Of a stretch of 64,000 nt of DNA, positions 47,101-55,499 are shown one piece after another. Origin of the DNA: Leptasterias polaris (Eukaryota > Echinodermata > Asteroidea > Forcipulatida > Asteriidae); NCBI GenBank assembly GCA_037783415.1, contig JAZGTN010000089.1, forward strand, positions 3,906,001-3,970,000. The letters are read 5' to 3'. Within the stretch, counting starts at the first letter, position 1, and each line of letters begins with the position of its first letter. Below the pieces are notes generated by a model. That model was not told the DNA's origin, did not search any database, and worked only from the letters and a program-made list of their open reading frames with translations. The position numbers and the translations under genes were made by a program.

Positions 47101-50100
47101 TACGTCCTGTGGTGGTATGGCTTAATTAATGGACATTATGTTTTTTTATTGGGATTGCTGATAATTAAACATTTTCTTATTTTCTCGAAATTACACAGCC
47201 ACTGTCGAACTCGAACCCTGCCAGTGCCAGCTTACCAAAGCAGAGAGGACTATAAGTAGGCCTACATGTGAAGGTGAGTGACTATTCCAAGTAAAATTGT
47301 AACGCTACACTAGTCCGACTTGTATTTTCATTTTGAAGCCTTTAAACTCAGCTGTGCTATTCATAATTTTGGAAATTAAAAGTCTTGCTGTGCATGTACC
47401 CCCCCCTTTGGCAAATTTGCATGCATATTATTTACACTATCTTGTCATCATGTATCATTCAGCTGTTGAAAACAATTGTTTAAGTTTGATGTGATCATGA
47501 TATGATGTATTTGCACACAAAATATTATAGCGTAGTAAATTAATACCCAACTTGAACCTTGCTTAAAAACAATATTTGTGTTATTCTTCTATTTTTGCTT
47601 TTTTTCTACATGTGATGACTTTGGCTTGTACTTCTGGAGTGGTTGACAAGTGGTGACGTCGCATTGTTGTCATGAGACGCTGTACAACACGACCTGTCCT
47701 GTTGAACTCGGTGTGTATGAGCTCGCCTCCTTGCTCATTGAGGAGGCCAAACCCAACACCAAACCTGGACAGCTGTTCAACGGCGTGGTTCTCCAATAAG
47801 TGCATCTTTGGTGTGATGCTGGATTCAGGGAAACTCTCTCGGTAAGATGCCATGAAGACCTTGATACACATATCTGCAACAACAAAAAAAACATCATTAC
47901 TCTGGACTGGTATTAACATTGGTACTTCACAACAAAAATTAAATGGAGTTGAGTAATTACCAATGCGGTTCAAGTCATCTGGTGATAATGCCCTCCTATG
48001 GTTTATCGCAAAGTGTGCATCGGCAAATTTTAGGAAAATATCCTCGAAAGTAGACCCCAATTTAGCTGCTTCTCTGATGAGTTCTTGCTGATGTTTCAGT
48101 GGAATGTCATCGTTGGATACACTTTGAAGGATTCTGGGGGGTCCGCTTTTGGTGGATTTTCGAGGAGATTTGATTGAGCTGTGAGCAATTTTCTGCACAA
48201 ACAATGGTTGTAAAGATGAGATGTAAAAAATGGATTGTCATAATTTGTGTTAGTATAAAACAGCATCATTGAATACAAAATGTACTATTTGTAAATTTGT
48301 AAATTTTGACTTAGTAATGTTTAAATGTGTTTACGTTTGGGTGTTTGTGTTGGCATTAAGCAGAAATTATGTGTTTGATGTTCTATTTCAGAAGCTAAAT
48401 CCTAACCATCAATATTTTTATTATTATGAAAATGTTTATTAAGTACATAATTTATTGATGGCTGTGGTATGCGAATGATGTAAATTTGACTTGTACACTT
48501 GTAAAAAGTATTTAAAGAAAATAATAATTAATAACAATGCAAGTTGTTTTACAATACATACCCGGCCTGGTGTTTTCAAGCGCACATCGTTTCCCTTGTG
48601 TGCACTAAGCTTTAACCAAGTCCAGCGATCACTGACTTCTTCAATTTCTGCTGGGATAGGTGTGCCTCTGCTGTGTTCCACTGCAACTTGCTTGAGAAGG
48701 TTTGCAGCCTTTATAATCTCATCTCTGTGTATTTTAACTGTGCTTGTCTCGGGATATGTTTGGATGGGGTTTGCTGATTTTGAACACAAGTCACAGTTAC
48801 ATGATGGTGTTTTATCCTTTTCTGGACAAACATGGTCAGCCATTTTGGACAGTTTACCTATTGTTCCGCATACTGTGCAAACTGTTGTCAATGTGCTAAG
48901 CTGAAGCCTCAAAATTCGGGGTGATGATGTGACGTTGTCATGATTCACACTAACTTGACATACAGGGCAGGGAACGGTGTGACTGCCTCGAAAAACGAAC
49001 CACTGCTCTAAACATGAAGAACAGTAGTTGTGTTCGCATTGAGTTTGCACAGAAGGGGAGCTCAGGATACACTGGCATATTGCACATATGAAAATTGTCT
49101 CCACTGCCTTCTCTGTGCCAAGAATGTCGAGATTTGGGGGAACTGTGTACGCAGAATCATTAGTCGCAAAGTTAAACAGATAACTTTTCTCACAGTCCTG
49201 TTTGTTGAGGCTCGGTGGATTAATGTTCGGAAGACCTTTTCCAGTACGATTTCTCTTAACAGGGCGACCCCCCTTAAGTACTTTTTCTGTACTGCTCACA
49301 TGTGGTGCATGTTCCAGATCTTGAGTGAGTCGGCCATTCGTCAGTAGTTTTTTGTGTAGCAGATGAATATTCAAATTCCCTAGTTTGTTGTTTACAATGT
49401 GTCAAATTACGCACACACCTCCAGCATAATTTATTCGGATGCCTTGTTGAATCATCGAGCCAGATATTTATACTGTACAGTATTTCTAATTCCTTTCTGT
49501 ATTGTGCACAATCCACTGCCACATATGAATTATTTGTATTTAATTTTGTGCACACACGACACAACTTATCAAGTGCTAATTGATGAAACTGCAATGTATT
49601 CATATCTGGAAAACTTCCTGTAAAGATGTCATCGTTGCAATAAAGTGTTTACCTTGAAACAGTGAATCACAGTAGTATTGCAGTCTGTTTGTTCAACACA
49701 TCTTTATTTGAGAGTCTGTGTTTGACGATCGCGATACGAACGTAAACAACATACTGAGTAGTAGTCATAGAGCTATGGTAGTAGTACATAGATCTTTTTA
49801 CTACACTAATCTACGTTTTGCATCCCGCGCGCTATTGACGTGTTGGCTGTGGAGGTGCGCGGTGCACGTCTGCGACTGTGTGTACATTTTAATAGGAGTT
49901 TTACGTGATTTTTTGTTCATCTCCGTGAAAAACACACTCTTAAAAATCTATTTCTTGTAAATATGCCCGCTGTCTTGTTTTATTCGTTTGGGCTTTAGGG
50001 AAAACAAGTATATTTTTTTCAAGAAATTGGCTCCACTTTATCGGGAAAACCCAGAATTTTTATTTTGGGACATTTTAGAATCAACAGTTTCTCACTATCT

Positions 50101-52091
50101 TCGGGAATTCACGTCCAGTTACCAGGGTGGAAAAACCCTCATATTTTATATTTTTCCTCACACATTATTACTCTCAATAAATAAAAGTGATCGATTGAAA
50201 GTGTTTATGATAAATTATGAACAAATAACTCGAAAATCAATTGGTTATGTATGGACAATTCAATGTAATTATCGTTTTTTTATTCAACGTTAACGTTGAG
50301 CCTCCGCCATTTTGGAAACGGATTGTTGTTTCATTACTGGAGGAAACGTTTGTTCGTTGCGAAATCTTTTAATGCGCTGTGTTAATGGGCTTGATACGGC
50401 CGTGACTGCGGGGTTCTCTATTTGAATTGCTCAGTATCACTGTGTACTGCAGGGTTCTCTGTTTGAATTGCTCAGTATCCTGTGTACTGCAGGGTTCTCT
50501 ATTTGAATTGCTCAGTATCCTGTGTACTGCAGGGTTCTCTATTTGAATTGCTCAGATATCACTGTGTACAGCAGGGTTCTCTATTTGAACTGCTCAGACA
50601 TCACTGTGTACTGCAGGGTTCTCTATTTGAATTGCTCAGTATCACTGTGTACTGCGGGGTTCTCTATTTGAATTGCTCAGCTACTGTGTACTGCAGGGTT
50701 CTCTGTTTGAATTGCTCAGTATCCTGTGTACTGCAGGGTTCTCTATTTGAATTGCTCAGCTACTGTGTACTGCAGGGTTCTCTATTTTACGTGTACTGCA
50801 GGGTTCTCTGTTTGAATTGCTCAGTATCCTGTGTACTGCAGGGTTCTCTATTTGAATTGCTCAGCTACTGTGTACTGCAGGGTTCTCTATTTTACGTGTA
50901 CTGCAGGGTTCTCTGTTTGAATTGCTCAGTATCACTGTGTACTGCAGGGTTCTCTGTTTGAATTGCTCAGTATCACTGTGTACTGCAGGGTTCTCTATTT
51001 GAATTGCTCAGCTACTGTGTACTGCAGGGTTCTTTATTTGAATTGCTTAGATTCACCGTGTACTGCATGTTTCTCATTTTGAAATGATCAGTGTGTACGT
51101 TATTTAGTGAAACAATGAGAAACACTGCACAATGTTTCACTGCCGACTAATTAAATGATGATTCATTTGCGTAGGTCTAACTGACATGAGTTTAATCCGA
51201 GCGGACACCACAGTGTATGAGGTTGATGGTAAAGATGCTTTGATAAAACATGAGAATTTTAGTTCGACTTTTTTGGCTAATGATATAGCGCTTCTGAGAT
51301 TAAAAGGCTATTCTCCTCTCAGCCAAGAAGTAAGGACTATCTGTGTTCCACAAGAAGATATGACAGGTAAGCTCCACAACCTTTTATCACATGGGCCTCA
51401 AACCTCAACACATTTTGTCTACTATTTAGAAACTTAAAGCCTATTTGTGTTGCTTCATAAAAAAATTACCTTTCCCTGATTTTCAAAATGAAGGCATTTC
51501 CACGTTCCACCAAATGAGAATTAAATAAAATGTAGTTTAATTGGTATTGTTCTGTTGCAGTAACTTGTCATTGATCTTGTATATTTTCAAACCAATATAA
51601 TTGATTAGATGTTCGTTGTTTTACTCATTTTGTTAGATGAATCCCTTTACTCACCGCATGGTGTTCATCCATATGTGACAGGCTGGGGTGTGGCAGAACC
51701 GTATGAAACAGATTGTCACGGCAAAACTGACCAAACTCCCACAGATCTCCTCCAGCAACTTCAAATTCCGTTAGTCACCAATGAAGCATGTAACGCAAGT
51801 CTTGCAGGAAAAAAAAGTGCTTATCTTTGTTTTAACGAATTTGATTTCAAAAGTGATGTACAATTTTGTGCTGGAGATCTACGCGGTGGCCTGGATGCAT
51901 GCAAGGGTGACTCTGGGGGACCAATCATGAGGGAACTTTCAATGAGTGATGGGAGTACAAGATGGGTACAAATTGGTATTGTCAGTTGGGGTGAAGGATG
52001 TGCGCAGGAAGGGAGATATGGATTTTACACCAGGCTTTCCAGATATTTTGGATGGATCCAACAACATGTTGGAAATTCCATTTTAATATAA
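26113..52091 (+). CDS. bf: Complement factor B/C2 homologue
   Basis: Coding exons: 26113-26173, 31344-31475, 33311-33379, 34971-35144, 35490-35693, 35812-36003, 36289-36468, 36901-37083, 38407-38642, 40079-40232, 41224-41343, 42929-43150, 43528-43649, 45626-45731, 51175-51366, 51637-52091. They join in frame to 933 codons plus stop. Domains: signal peptide (1-20), CCP1-6 (~21-398), basic linker, vWA (~430-640) with MIDAS DASGS, conserved Thr and SDG, then a trypsin-like protease with His (TAAHC), Asp (NDIALL), Ser (GDSGGP) and the S1 Asp (DACKGDSGG). In the family, factor B binds C3b through the CCPs and vWA domain, is cleaved by factor D in the linker, and its Bb part is the C3 convertase protease. 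Secreted, acting in coelomic fluid if an echinoderm. Vertebrates have three CCPs; echinoderm homologues are known with more. Anomaly: the CCP2 exon lacks a GT donor. Overlapping stop/AATAAA at 52089-52096; a further AATAAA near 52329. Confidence 0.93.
26394..28480. repeat. ~165-bp tandem repeat interrupted by an insertion, in bf intron 1
   Basis: The unit GATAGCAACCGTGGACCTAT ... CCCGGTTTGAATGTGG ... ACACACACAC ... TGTGTAACAGCCTGCAATCG recurs at about 26394, 26558 and 26723, and resumes at 27482. The array is broken at 26864-27478 by ~615 bp of unrelated sequence flanked by CTTT on both sides (possible 4-bp target duplication). The insert starts ATTTATTTATTACATTTCTT, followed by TACCCAGGG. 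Confidence 0.65.
30974..31060. repeat. Poly-G / poly-C inverted run
   Basis: A G run of over 30 bases is followed after 16 bases by a C run of over 20 bases, then GCCCGGTTCCGCCGCCGGTG. It may form a hairpin or G-quadruplex. Related heads (CAGTGGCGGCG plus a G or C run) lie at 24411 and 28493, so this is a repeat family. Exact run lengths may be assembly artefacts. Confidence 0.6.
31344..31475 (+). CDS. bf: bf exon: CCP1 first half
   Basis: Encodes IGCSEPVVDRAHIEFS, a linker and VISVQCSMGATMEG. It holds Cys1 and Cys2 of a Sushi domain that is split by an intron. Phase 1-1. Confidence 0.82.
31985..32075 (-). repeat. tRNA-like SINE head
   Basis: The minus strand shows box A (AGCTCGGTGGTGGTC) and box B (GGTTCGAATTT) with a near-cloverleaf between them. 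The acceptor stem does not pair well. Treated as a SINE head in a bf intron, not a tRNA gene. Confidence 0.5.
32625..34930. repeat. Duplicated segments flanking bf CCP1b and CCP2 exons
   Basis: A ~250-bp element (start CAACGTCACAGCCCGAGTTT) occurs at 32745-33012 and 34650-34930, the second copy ending just before the CCP2 acceptor. A ~95-bp segment (GTAATCTGTGTTGGTAAGAG) occurs at 32657 and 33057. A 143-bp tandem duplication lies at 33642-33927 (GGGAAGTAAGAGTCCTCAGT). Confidence 0.7.
33311..33379 (+). CDS. bf: bf exon: CCP1 second half
   Basis: Encodes GNRFLSCLETDTWDTLPTCT, giving Cys3, the Trp and Cys4 that complete CCP1. Phase 1-1, 23 codons, donor CAG|GTAAGT. Confidence 0.82.
34971..35144 (+). 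CDS. bf: bf exon: CCP2, lacking a GT donor
   Basis: Encodes IKCPTLPELWNGN, VSCNTGFRLLG, IKCAMTAEG and WPLTVCRG, a complete four-Cys CCP after a strong acceptor (CCCCCTAACAG). The expected phase-1 end is CGAG at 35144, but the next bases are GGAACA, with no GT at or near the border. The nearest GTs (35135-35138) would drop Cys4 and break the frame. Because the exon is 174 nt and symmetric, skipping it would leave a five-CCP protein in frame. Confidence 0.7.
35490..35693 (+). CDS. bf: bf exon: CCP3
   Basis: Encodes QCNNPGNITGGDW, ISITCSPGFVLVG, VICGMDGSWNIPTCEG. Phase 1-1, 68 codons, donor AAG|GTAAGT. Confidence 0.88.
35812..36003 (+). CDS. bf: bf exon: CCP4
   Basis: Encodes IRCPPLNESIPHGN, VDYFCDTGYRIFG, RVCSLHSSEGTWSRLNPVCE. 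Phase 1-1, 64 codons. Confidence 0.9.
36289..36468 (+). CDS. bf: bf exon: CCP5
   Basis: Encodes IVCLRPSSIQYGDF, VTFYCRSGYRIRG, HCLPSGKWSGELTSCN. Phase 1-1, 60 codons, donor ACA|GTAAGT. Confidence 0.9.
36901..37083 (+). CDS. bf: bf exon: CCP6
   Basis: Encodes YCPNPGVPMGG, VVRYACHSNRALIGSAERHC and WSGEEPKCRG. This CCP closely resembles CCP3 of vertebrate factor B (CPDPG ... VRYRC...L.GS.ER.C...WSG.EP.C), which identifies the gene family. Phase 1-1, donor GAG|GTACAG. Confidence 0.92.
37112..38035. repeat. 42-bp minisatellite in bf intron
   Basis: About 22 copies of a 42-bp unit (CACACCTGACTGGCAGTAGC, ACACTACAATTACTAAACAG, TA) with deletions in some. As 42 is a multiple of three, open frames run through it on both strands; these are repeat artefacts. 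It lies between the CCP6 and vWA exons. Confidence 0.92.
38166..38360. repeat. GGGCCCAATTT palindromic MITE, degenerate copy
   Basis: Shares GGCCCAATT-CATAGAGCTGC, AATGAGCAGGATACCAGTCA and GCTTAAGCAGCTCTA with a better copy at 60078-60271. It lies just upstream of the bf vWA exon. Confidence 0.65.
38407..38642 (+). CDS. bf: bf exon: linker cleavage site and vWA MIDAS
   Basis: Encodes a linker with RPRSKGRSIDLTYSGG and then YDIYFAFDASGSITKPHF. The basic SKGR just before the vWA domain sits where factor D cuts vertebrate factor B. DASGS is the MIDAS DxSxS metal motif needed for Mg-dependent C3b binding. Phase 1 in, phase 0 out. Confidence 0.92.
40079..40232 (+). CDS. bf: bf exon: vWA part 2
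   Basis: Encodes IGVSTARYAACIYATRTLPS, then SVEDVQERIDSLADLRGSND. Helix and strand pattern of the vWA domain, equivalent to the YATYP segment of vertebrate factor B. Phase 0 in, phase 1 out. Confidence 0.85.
40441..40805. repeat. TTAAAGG-ended MITE, copy 1
   Basis: Ends TTTAAAGGTATTATACA and TGTATAGGGCCTTTAA form imperfect inverted repeats. The ~365-bp body includes ATTATCGCGCGCGATAAAA. Close copies lie at 59338-59700; diverged ones at 59696-60068 and ~55150-55400. Confidence 0.7.
41224..41343 (+). CDS. bf: bf exon: vWA part 3
   Basis: Encodes GTGTATGKALQFIHENMIP, then RHRPGAKKVLFLFSDG. It carries the MIDAS Thr (GTGTATG) and Asp (SDG). Phase 1-1. Confidence 0.92.
42929..43150 (+). CDS. bf: bf exon: vWA part 4
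   Basis: Encodes RTNEGGSVAPSKKQAEILR, VQIHCIGVTHEVDISELQDI, ASKPLSEHLFLIADYRELN. Matches the final strand and helix of the vWA domain (FGVG ... LASK ... H.F....). Phase 1-1. Confidence 0.9.
43528..43649 (+). CDS. bf: bf exon: protease domain N-terminus with activation site
   Basis: Encodes YSKCGYNGGPKKAV, then AKGRISGGEDAPLYQWPWQV. The R-I-S-G-G motif is a conventional serine protease zymogen activation site. Phase 1 in, phase 0 out. Confidence 0.92.
44252..44788. repeat. Intron segment duplicated at 53756-54298
   Basis: The stretch from ACACTATGATGGTTCGGGCA to GGACTTACCAACATAAG is ~97% identical by eye to a segment downstream of bf. The upstream edge is the tail of a SINE (GAGGACACAAACTCATGACTG). 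Confidence 0.8.
45626..45731 (+). CDS. bf: bf exon: catalytic His
   Basis: Encodes GDFFCGGTLIAKNWVLTAAH followed by CLTESKSW. TAAHC holds the catalytic histidine with its disulfide partner Cys (FFCGG). Phase 0 in, phase 1 out, donor CAG|GTACAT. Confidence 0.95.
47199..47273 (+). other. Exon-like cassette inside the RAG1-like element, sense to bf
   Basis: ACACAG acceptor, 75 nt open in phase 1-1 (ELEPCQCQLTKAER ... RPTCEG), then GAAG|GTGAGT. It would insert 25 residues between the bf catalytic His and Asp exons without a frame change. No family similarity; this may be chance. Confidence 0.25.
47581..49603 (-). pseudogene. RAG1-like gene: N-terminal zinc/RING region joined to RAG1-type C-terminus, no DDE core
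   Basis: Exon blocks 49603-48562, 48192-47961 and 47873-47581, GT-AG borders, phases 0 and 1. Features in order: CRVC...CWRC zinc pair (49566-49420 region), TCTTCEQ second zinc knuckle, basic KGGRPVKRNRTGK, a C3HC4 RING (CAIC ... CEHNYC..C ... PCPVC), a further zinc finger (CTVCG...HVCP), then after the first intron a region ending in PKMHLLENHAV and FGLLNEQGGELIHTEFNR. The order matches vertebrate RAG1. The last block aligns with the segment around its third catalytic residue (Glu in ASEGNESGNK). The segment carrying the two catalytic Asp residues is absent; only a 369-bp intron is present there. A frameshift lies at an A5 run (49282-49286): the first frame stops just after, and the second continues with the basic motif. 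Probably an inactive, non-autonomous copy. Family assignment is strong for the N-terminal half and moderate for the C-terminus. Confidence 0.75.
51175..51366 (+). CDS. bf: bf exon: catalytic Asp
   Basis: Encodes LIRADTTVYEVDGKDALIKH, then STFLANDIALLRLKGYSPLS and VRTICVP. NDIALL holds the catalytic aspartate. Acceptor GCGTAG; the upstream intron contains the 41-bp minisatellite and the RAG1-like element. Phase 1-1. Confidence 0.94.
51637..52091 (+). CDS. bf: bf last exon: catalytic Ser
   Basis: Encodes YVTGWGVAEP, QFCAGDLRGGLDACKGDSGG followed by P, and VSWGEGCAQEGRYGFYTRLS, then a C-terminal helix and TAA at 52089-52091. The Asp six residues before the catalytic Ser predicts Arg/Lys specificity. 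Confidence 0.96.
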
Positions 52092-53755
52092 ATAAACTTG
52101 AACATACACATTACTTTCTCCCCCATTCACTTTAGTATAACTGCTTGATTATGGCACATTCGGCATGTTAGAGTAACAACACATGAAACAGGAAAAAGTG
52201 ACATTTTGAATGAGACTCTGAGTCTCTACATAACATTACAAACTCAAGGTTTTTGGCGTTAATTGCTGACAAAGACTAGACTGGTTTATATTTCATTTTA
52301 TGAGGGCACAACCCTCGGAGCCGGTATTAATAAAGTGGGTGTGTTTAATCATGGAATTTTAACATCCCAGTGGCCAATACGGCAGTTCTAAATAATTACA
52401 AATTATCATAAATTCATCATATTACATTTTGTTGCAGAGGTGTAAATGTACCAGGTCAAAACACAATGGTAGTGCTTAATAATAATGGATCAGTCTGTTA
52501 ATAAAATAAGTAGAATTGAAATTTGTGGATAATGAGGATCGTGTTTTTGATAATAAAAAAATTTAGATGTTGGTTACACTCCTTTAGTAGTGCTTTCTGG
52601 TTAAGGTACTTGAAATTTAACTAAAGGTGATAATGACTGTTTAAACACCAAGCTTTTCAACTTATAAAACTATATACTGTATTTCGCTAGTAAGTTTTGC
52701 AATGTTTAATTAAAACTTATTAAGGTTGCTTTTATTGTCTCTTGCATACAATAACTTTCAGTGTGAAAACTTAAATCTGTTTGTAATAAACATGCGCAGG
52801 ACAAGTTCTGCAAAATATTTTGTTAAAGTAGGCCTACATGTATGTAGATATGATTGTATGTGTTGAAGTCGGTTACCCTGCACATTCCTTTAGTCATACT
52901 AAAAATCGCAAAGAATCTTGGAAGGGATGTGAACCATTGACCTTCAGCTTTCTAGAGCAAACATTTGAACCTCTAATAGGCCATTTAGTATCTCATGACC
53001 TACACTCTCTCCAGGTCAAATTGGTGTTCTTGTTAAGACAAGGTCTAGAATCAAAAAGTCGTGGCTGCGAATCTCACCAAAGGTGTTTTTCATTTGTTTT
53101 CCCGCGCAGTACTCGGAAAGCCATGAGTAAATTATATGGAATACTTTTATTTCAATCTTATTATGTCATGCAAGATACACTCAATTTGTTTCAATGTTAT
53201 TCTTGCTAATTCGAATTGTTATTATATTAAGATTTTTTTAATTAGATTGTTAATCGTTGTGTTTTGGGTTCCAAGGTTCATCAATTAAAATAGCAAGATC
53301 AAATCTTGTATTCTAGATTTAAAATTTCAGCATCAGAGTTAATACTATTAGGTATATTTTATCCAGAAAAGTGTAACACTTAAATACAAATAAAATGATT
53401 TGTAATAAAACACATAATGTTCCTTTGTCTGTTCTGTCTGACCCCCCCCCCCCCCCCTGTATTACAGTTTTTCTAATTTAGTTTATTTCATGTAATTGTT
53501 GACCCAGTTAGCGTCAGACTCAGACAAAATTAATACCTGTTATTAATTATTAATTTTACCATCTTGCTTTACCACCGTGCGAACGAATTTTAGGCCAACC
53601 ATTTTGCAAGAGGAATGTTCTAGCTTACATGCTACATGTTACATGTTACATTTTATTATTAACAGTGTATGTCCATGTGTACGGATAAAAAGGGCGTAGT
53701 TTCTTGAAAAATCACCAACAAGAATGAAACTCAAGATTCACTTAAATTTGGCTTC

Positions 53756-54298
53756 CGTACCCACACCCCACACACTATGATGGTTCGGGCAACTGTTGTG
53801 TCCATGTAGTTTTTGTTCATGGGACTCCAAATCTGGTGACAAAGCCTACCGTACGAACTTGGTCCAAATATGCGTGACAACAGAACTTGGTTCTTATGAG
53901 CTTCAGGGCGCTATATATACGTTGTTTGCAGTACATGCTGCATAATTCTCGCAGTGAGATGCTTTAGAAGATAACAATTTTAGGGCTACAAATCTAATCC
54001 TTACTCAGACGACAACAAAAATGCAATAAGCTTAGCCAATATGTGACTTTCCGCCACAGCTTGACACTGCAATTTATTTAAGTGCTATTAATACCTGCAA
54101 TTAAACGCCAAATAATAACACTATATAAAACAACAATTTGTAAAATGGCAAGGAGCCGGATACCGGACCTAGGGCAAACCGGCTTGAACAGACGAAAAAA
54201 ACATACATGTACTGATGGACAACCATAAACGTACCAGTGGCCACACCAAGGACTACCACGCACTTACCAAAGTGGCCACACCAAGGACTTACCAACAT
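53756..54298. repeat. Copy of bf intron segment flanked by 36-bp direct repeats
   Basis: The insert matches 44252-44788. The flanks 53720-53755 and 54299-54334 are identical (AAGAATGAAACTCAAGATTC, ACTTAAATTTGGCTTC). This duplication of the target is far longer than usual transposon duplications. Confidence 0.8.
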
Positions 54299-55499
54299 AA
54301 GAATGAAACTCAAGATTCACTTAAATTTGGCTTCTGGACTCATTGTTAATTCGTAACTCACAATTCAACCAATCAAAAGCCGGAAAGTGCACGACAATGT
54401 CAGCGGGAATTTCAATGATAAAAGGTTGTGGAATGTCATGTCCGCGGATCCGGGCCGAGACGTCTGTTCTTATCCATTTTATGGGATAAACACCATGCAG
54501 GAAAACTAGAAACCTTTGAGCAATGGAGTTGAGTCATTTGGTTTGCGGTAACAACATGTGCATAATGTTTCTACTTGCTGTGTAGATTATGTTCTTTTGA
54601 GGACTTGTCTTGCTATTAGTATTACTACTGTCGCCGAGTAGAATATTCGGAATTCGGGAGACTTCTCCGTTCTAAAAAGAACTGTATGTCCTGCTTATGA
54701 ACTATACCTGGGCGGACTGAAGCCTGGTAGGAAATCGACCGGGACTGCTACTTTCGCTTAAAAGTGGATGCAACTTATCGTTATTAACTTCACTGCCGCG
54801 GATCGAGTTTTTAATTATTGGTCTCAACGTTTCGACCAGCTTGCTCTCCTACAGTACTAGTCGTCGTCAGGAGTCAGTCGTGACTGGTATGATCTAGTTC
54901 CACGTTGGCATCATGGAGAAATCTTCCGTAGACAGTAAATTATTGGTGAGTTTCAATCAGTATTATCAATTTATTTGGTGGAAGTAAAGTTGCCTTTACA
55001 GAGGGCACTCTTTGTAAAAGGGATTCTGCAAGGCATGCAATTGCTTTTAACATCATTATTGCTTGCATTCCTCTGGTATCACACAATCCACGCAAACATG
55101 ACTTCAATACTGCCAAAGACCTGTATCCACACTTGATGTGACCCAACATATACAAGAAAAAACAAACATGTGAAAGTTTAAGCTAATTCGGTCTTCGGAA
55201 TCATGAGAAAACAATGAAAACCCCATTATATATTTTTCCTTTTTTTTCAAACATTGGATCTTATCCTGCATGATAAAGACAAGTTGTTTTACTCATTTCC
55301 TAAAAACTATGGCATTTCAAGCAAAACTATTTCAAGGGAAGTTTTCCATCATGACCATCTTTTTTACCAATTTTACCAATGTTGTACACACCCTTTAAGT
55401 TTCAGAGTGACAGGTGAAATTATACGAGTAATACAAAGTAAAGGTTCCGGCGACACAGGTGGTCAAAAGATTGTATGTACAGCAAGTGGAAATTGATTT

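Larger units (their letters stand above)
46231..50404. mobile_element. RAG1-like (RAG/Transib-type) transposon, internally deleted
   Basis: A 4174-bp insertion whose ends are the inverted CACGGCCGT (46231-46239) and ACGGCCGTG (50396-50404). ACTG lies on both outer sides (46227-46230 and 50405-50408), a 4-bp target duplication. Because the target is a minisatellite, the pre-insertion sequence (GTACTGCGGGGTTC) is visible at 50650. Ends starting CAC are typical of the RAG/Transib group. It encodes a RAG1-like protein on the minus strand. No RAG2-like frame was recognised in the flanking ~1.3 and 0.8 kb. The element is antisense to bf. Confidence 0.78.
46060..51060. repeat. 41-bp minisatellite split by the RAG1-like element
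   Basis: The unit GTGTACTGCAGGGTTCTCTA, TTTGAATTGCTCAGTATCAC, T occurs ~4 times at 46060-46230 and ~16 times at 50405-51060. The two halves are one array interrupted by the 46231-50404 insertion. The long frame across 50482-50961 is a repeat artefact. Confidence 0.92.

Noticed and set aside
46240..47570. RAG2-like partner gene in the RAG1-like element
   Set aside because: No Kelch-type or PHD-type frame could be read on either strand of the flanking parts of the element.
50482..50961. 159-residue frame with repeated LFELLS motifs
   Set aside because: Product of the 41-bp minisatellite; shifts frame with unit deletions and has no family similarity.
52838..53209. 123-residue plus-strand frame downstream of bf
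   Set aside because: No recognisable family, no splice context, and composition like the surrounding intergenic DNA.
54914..54946. First coding exon of another gene (ATG to TTG|GTGAGT)
   Set aside because: Eleven codons only, no following exon could be found before 58.5 kb, and the upstream sequence looks like a repeat.
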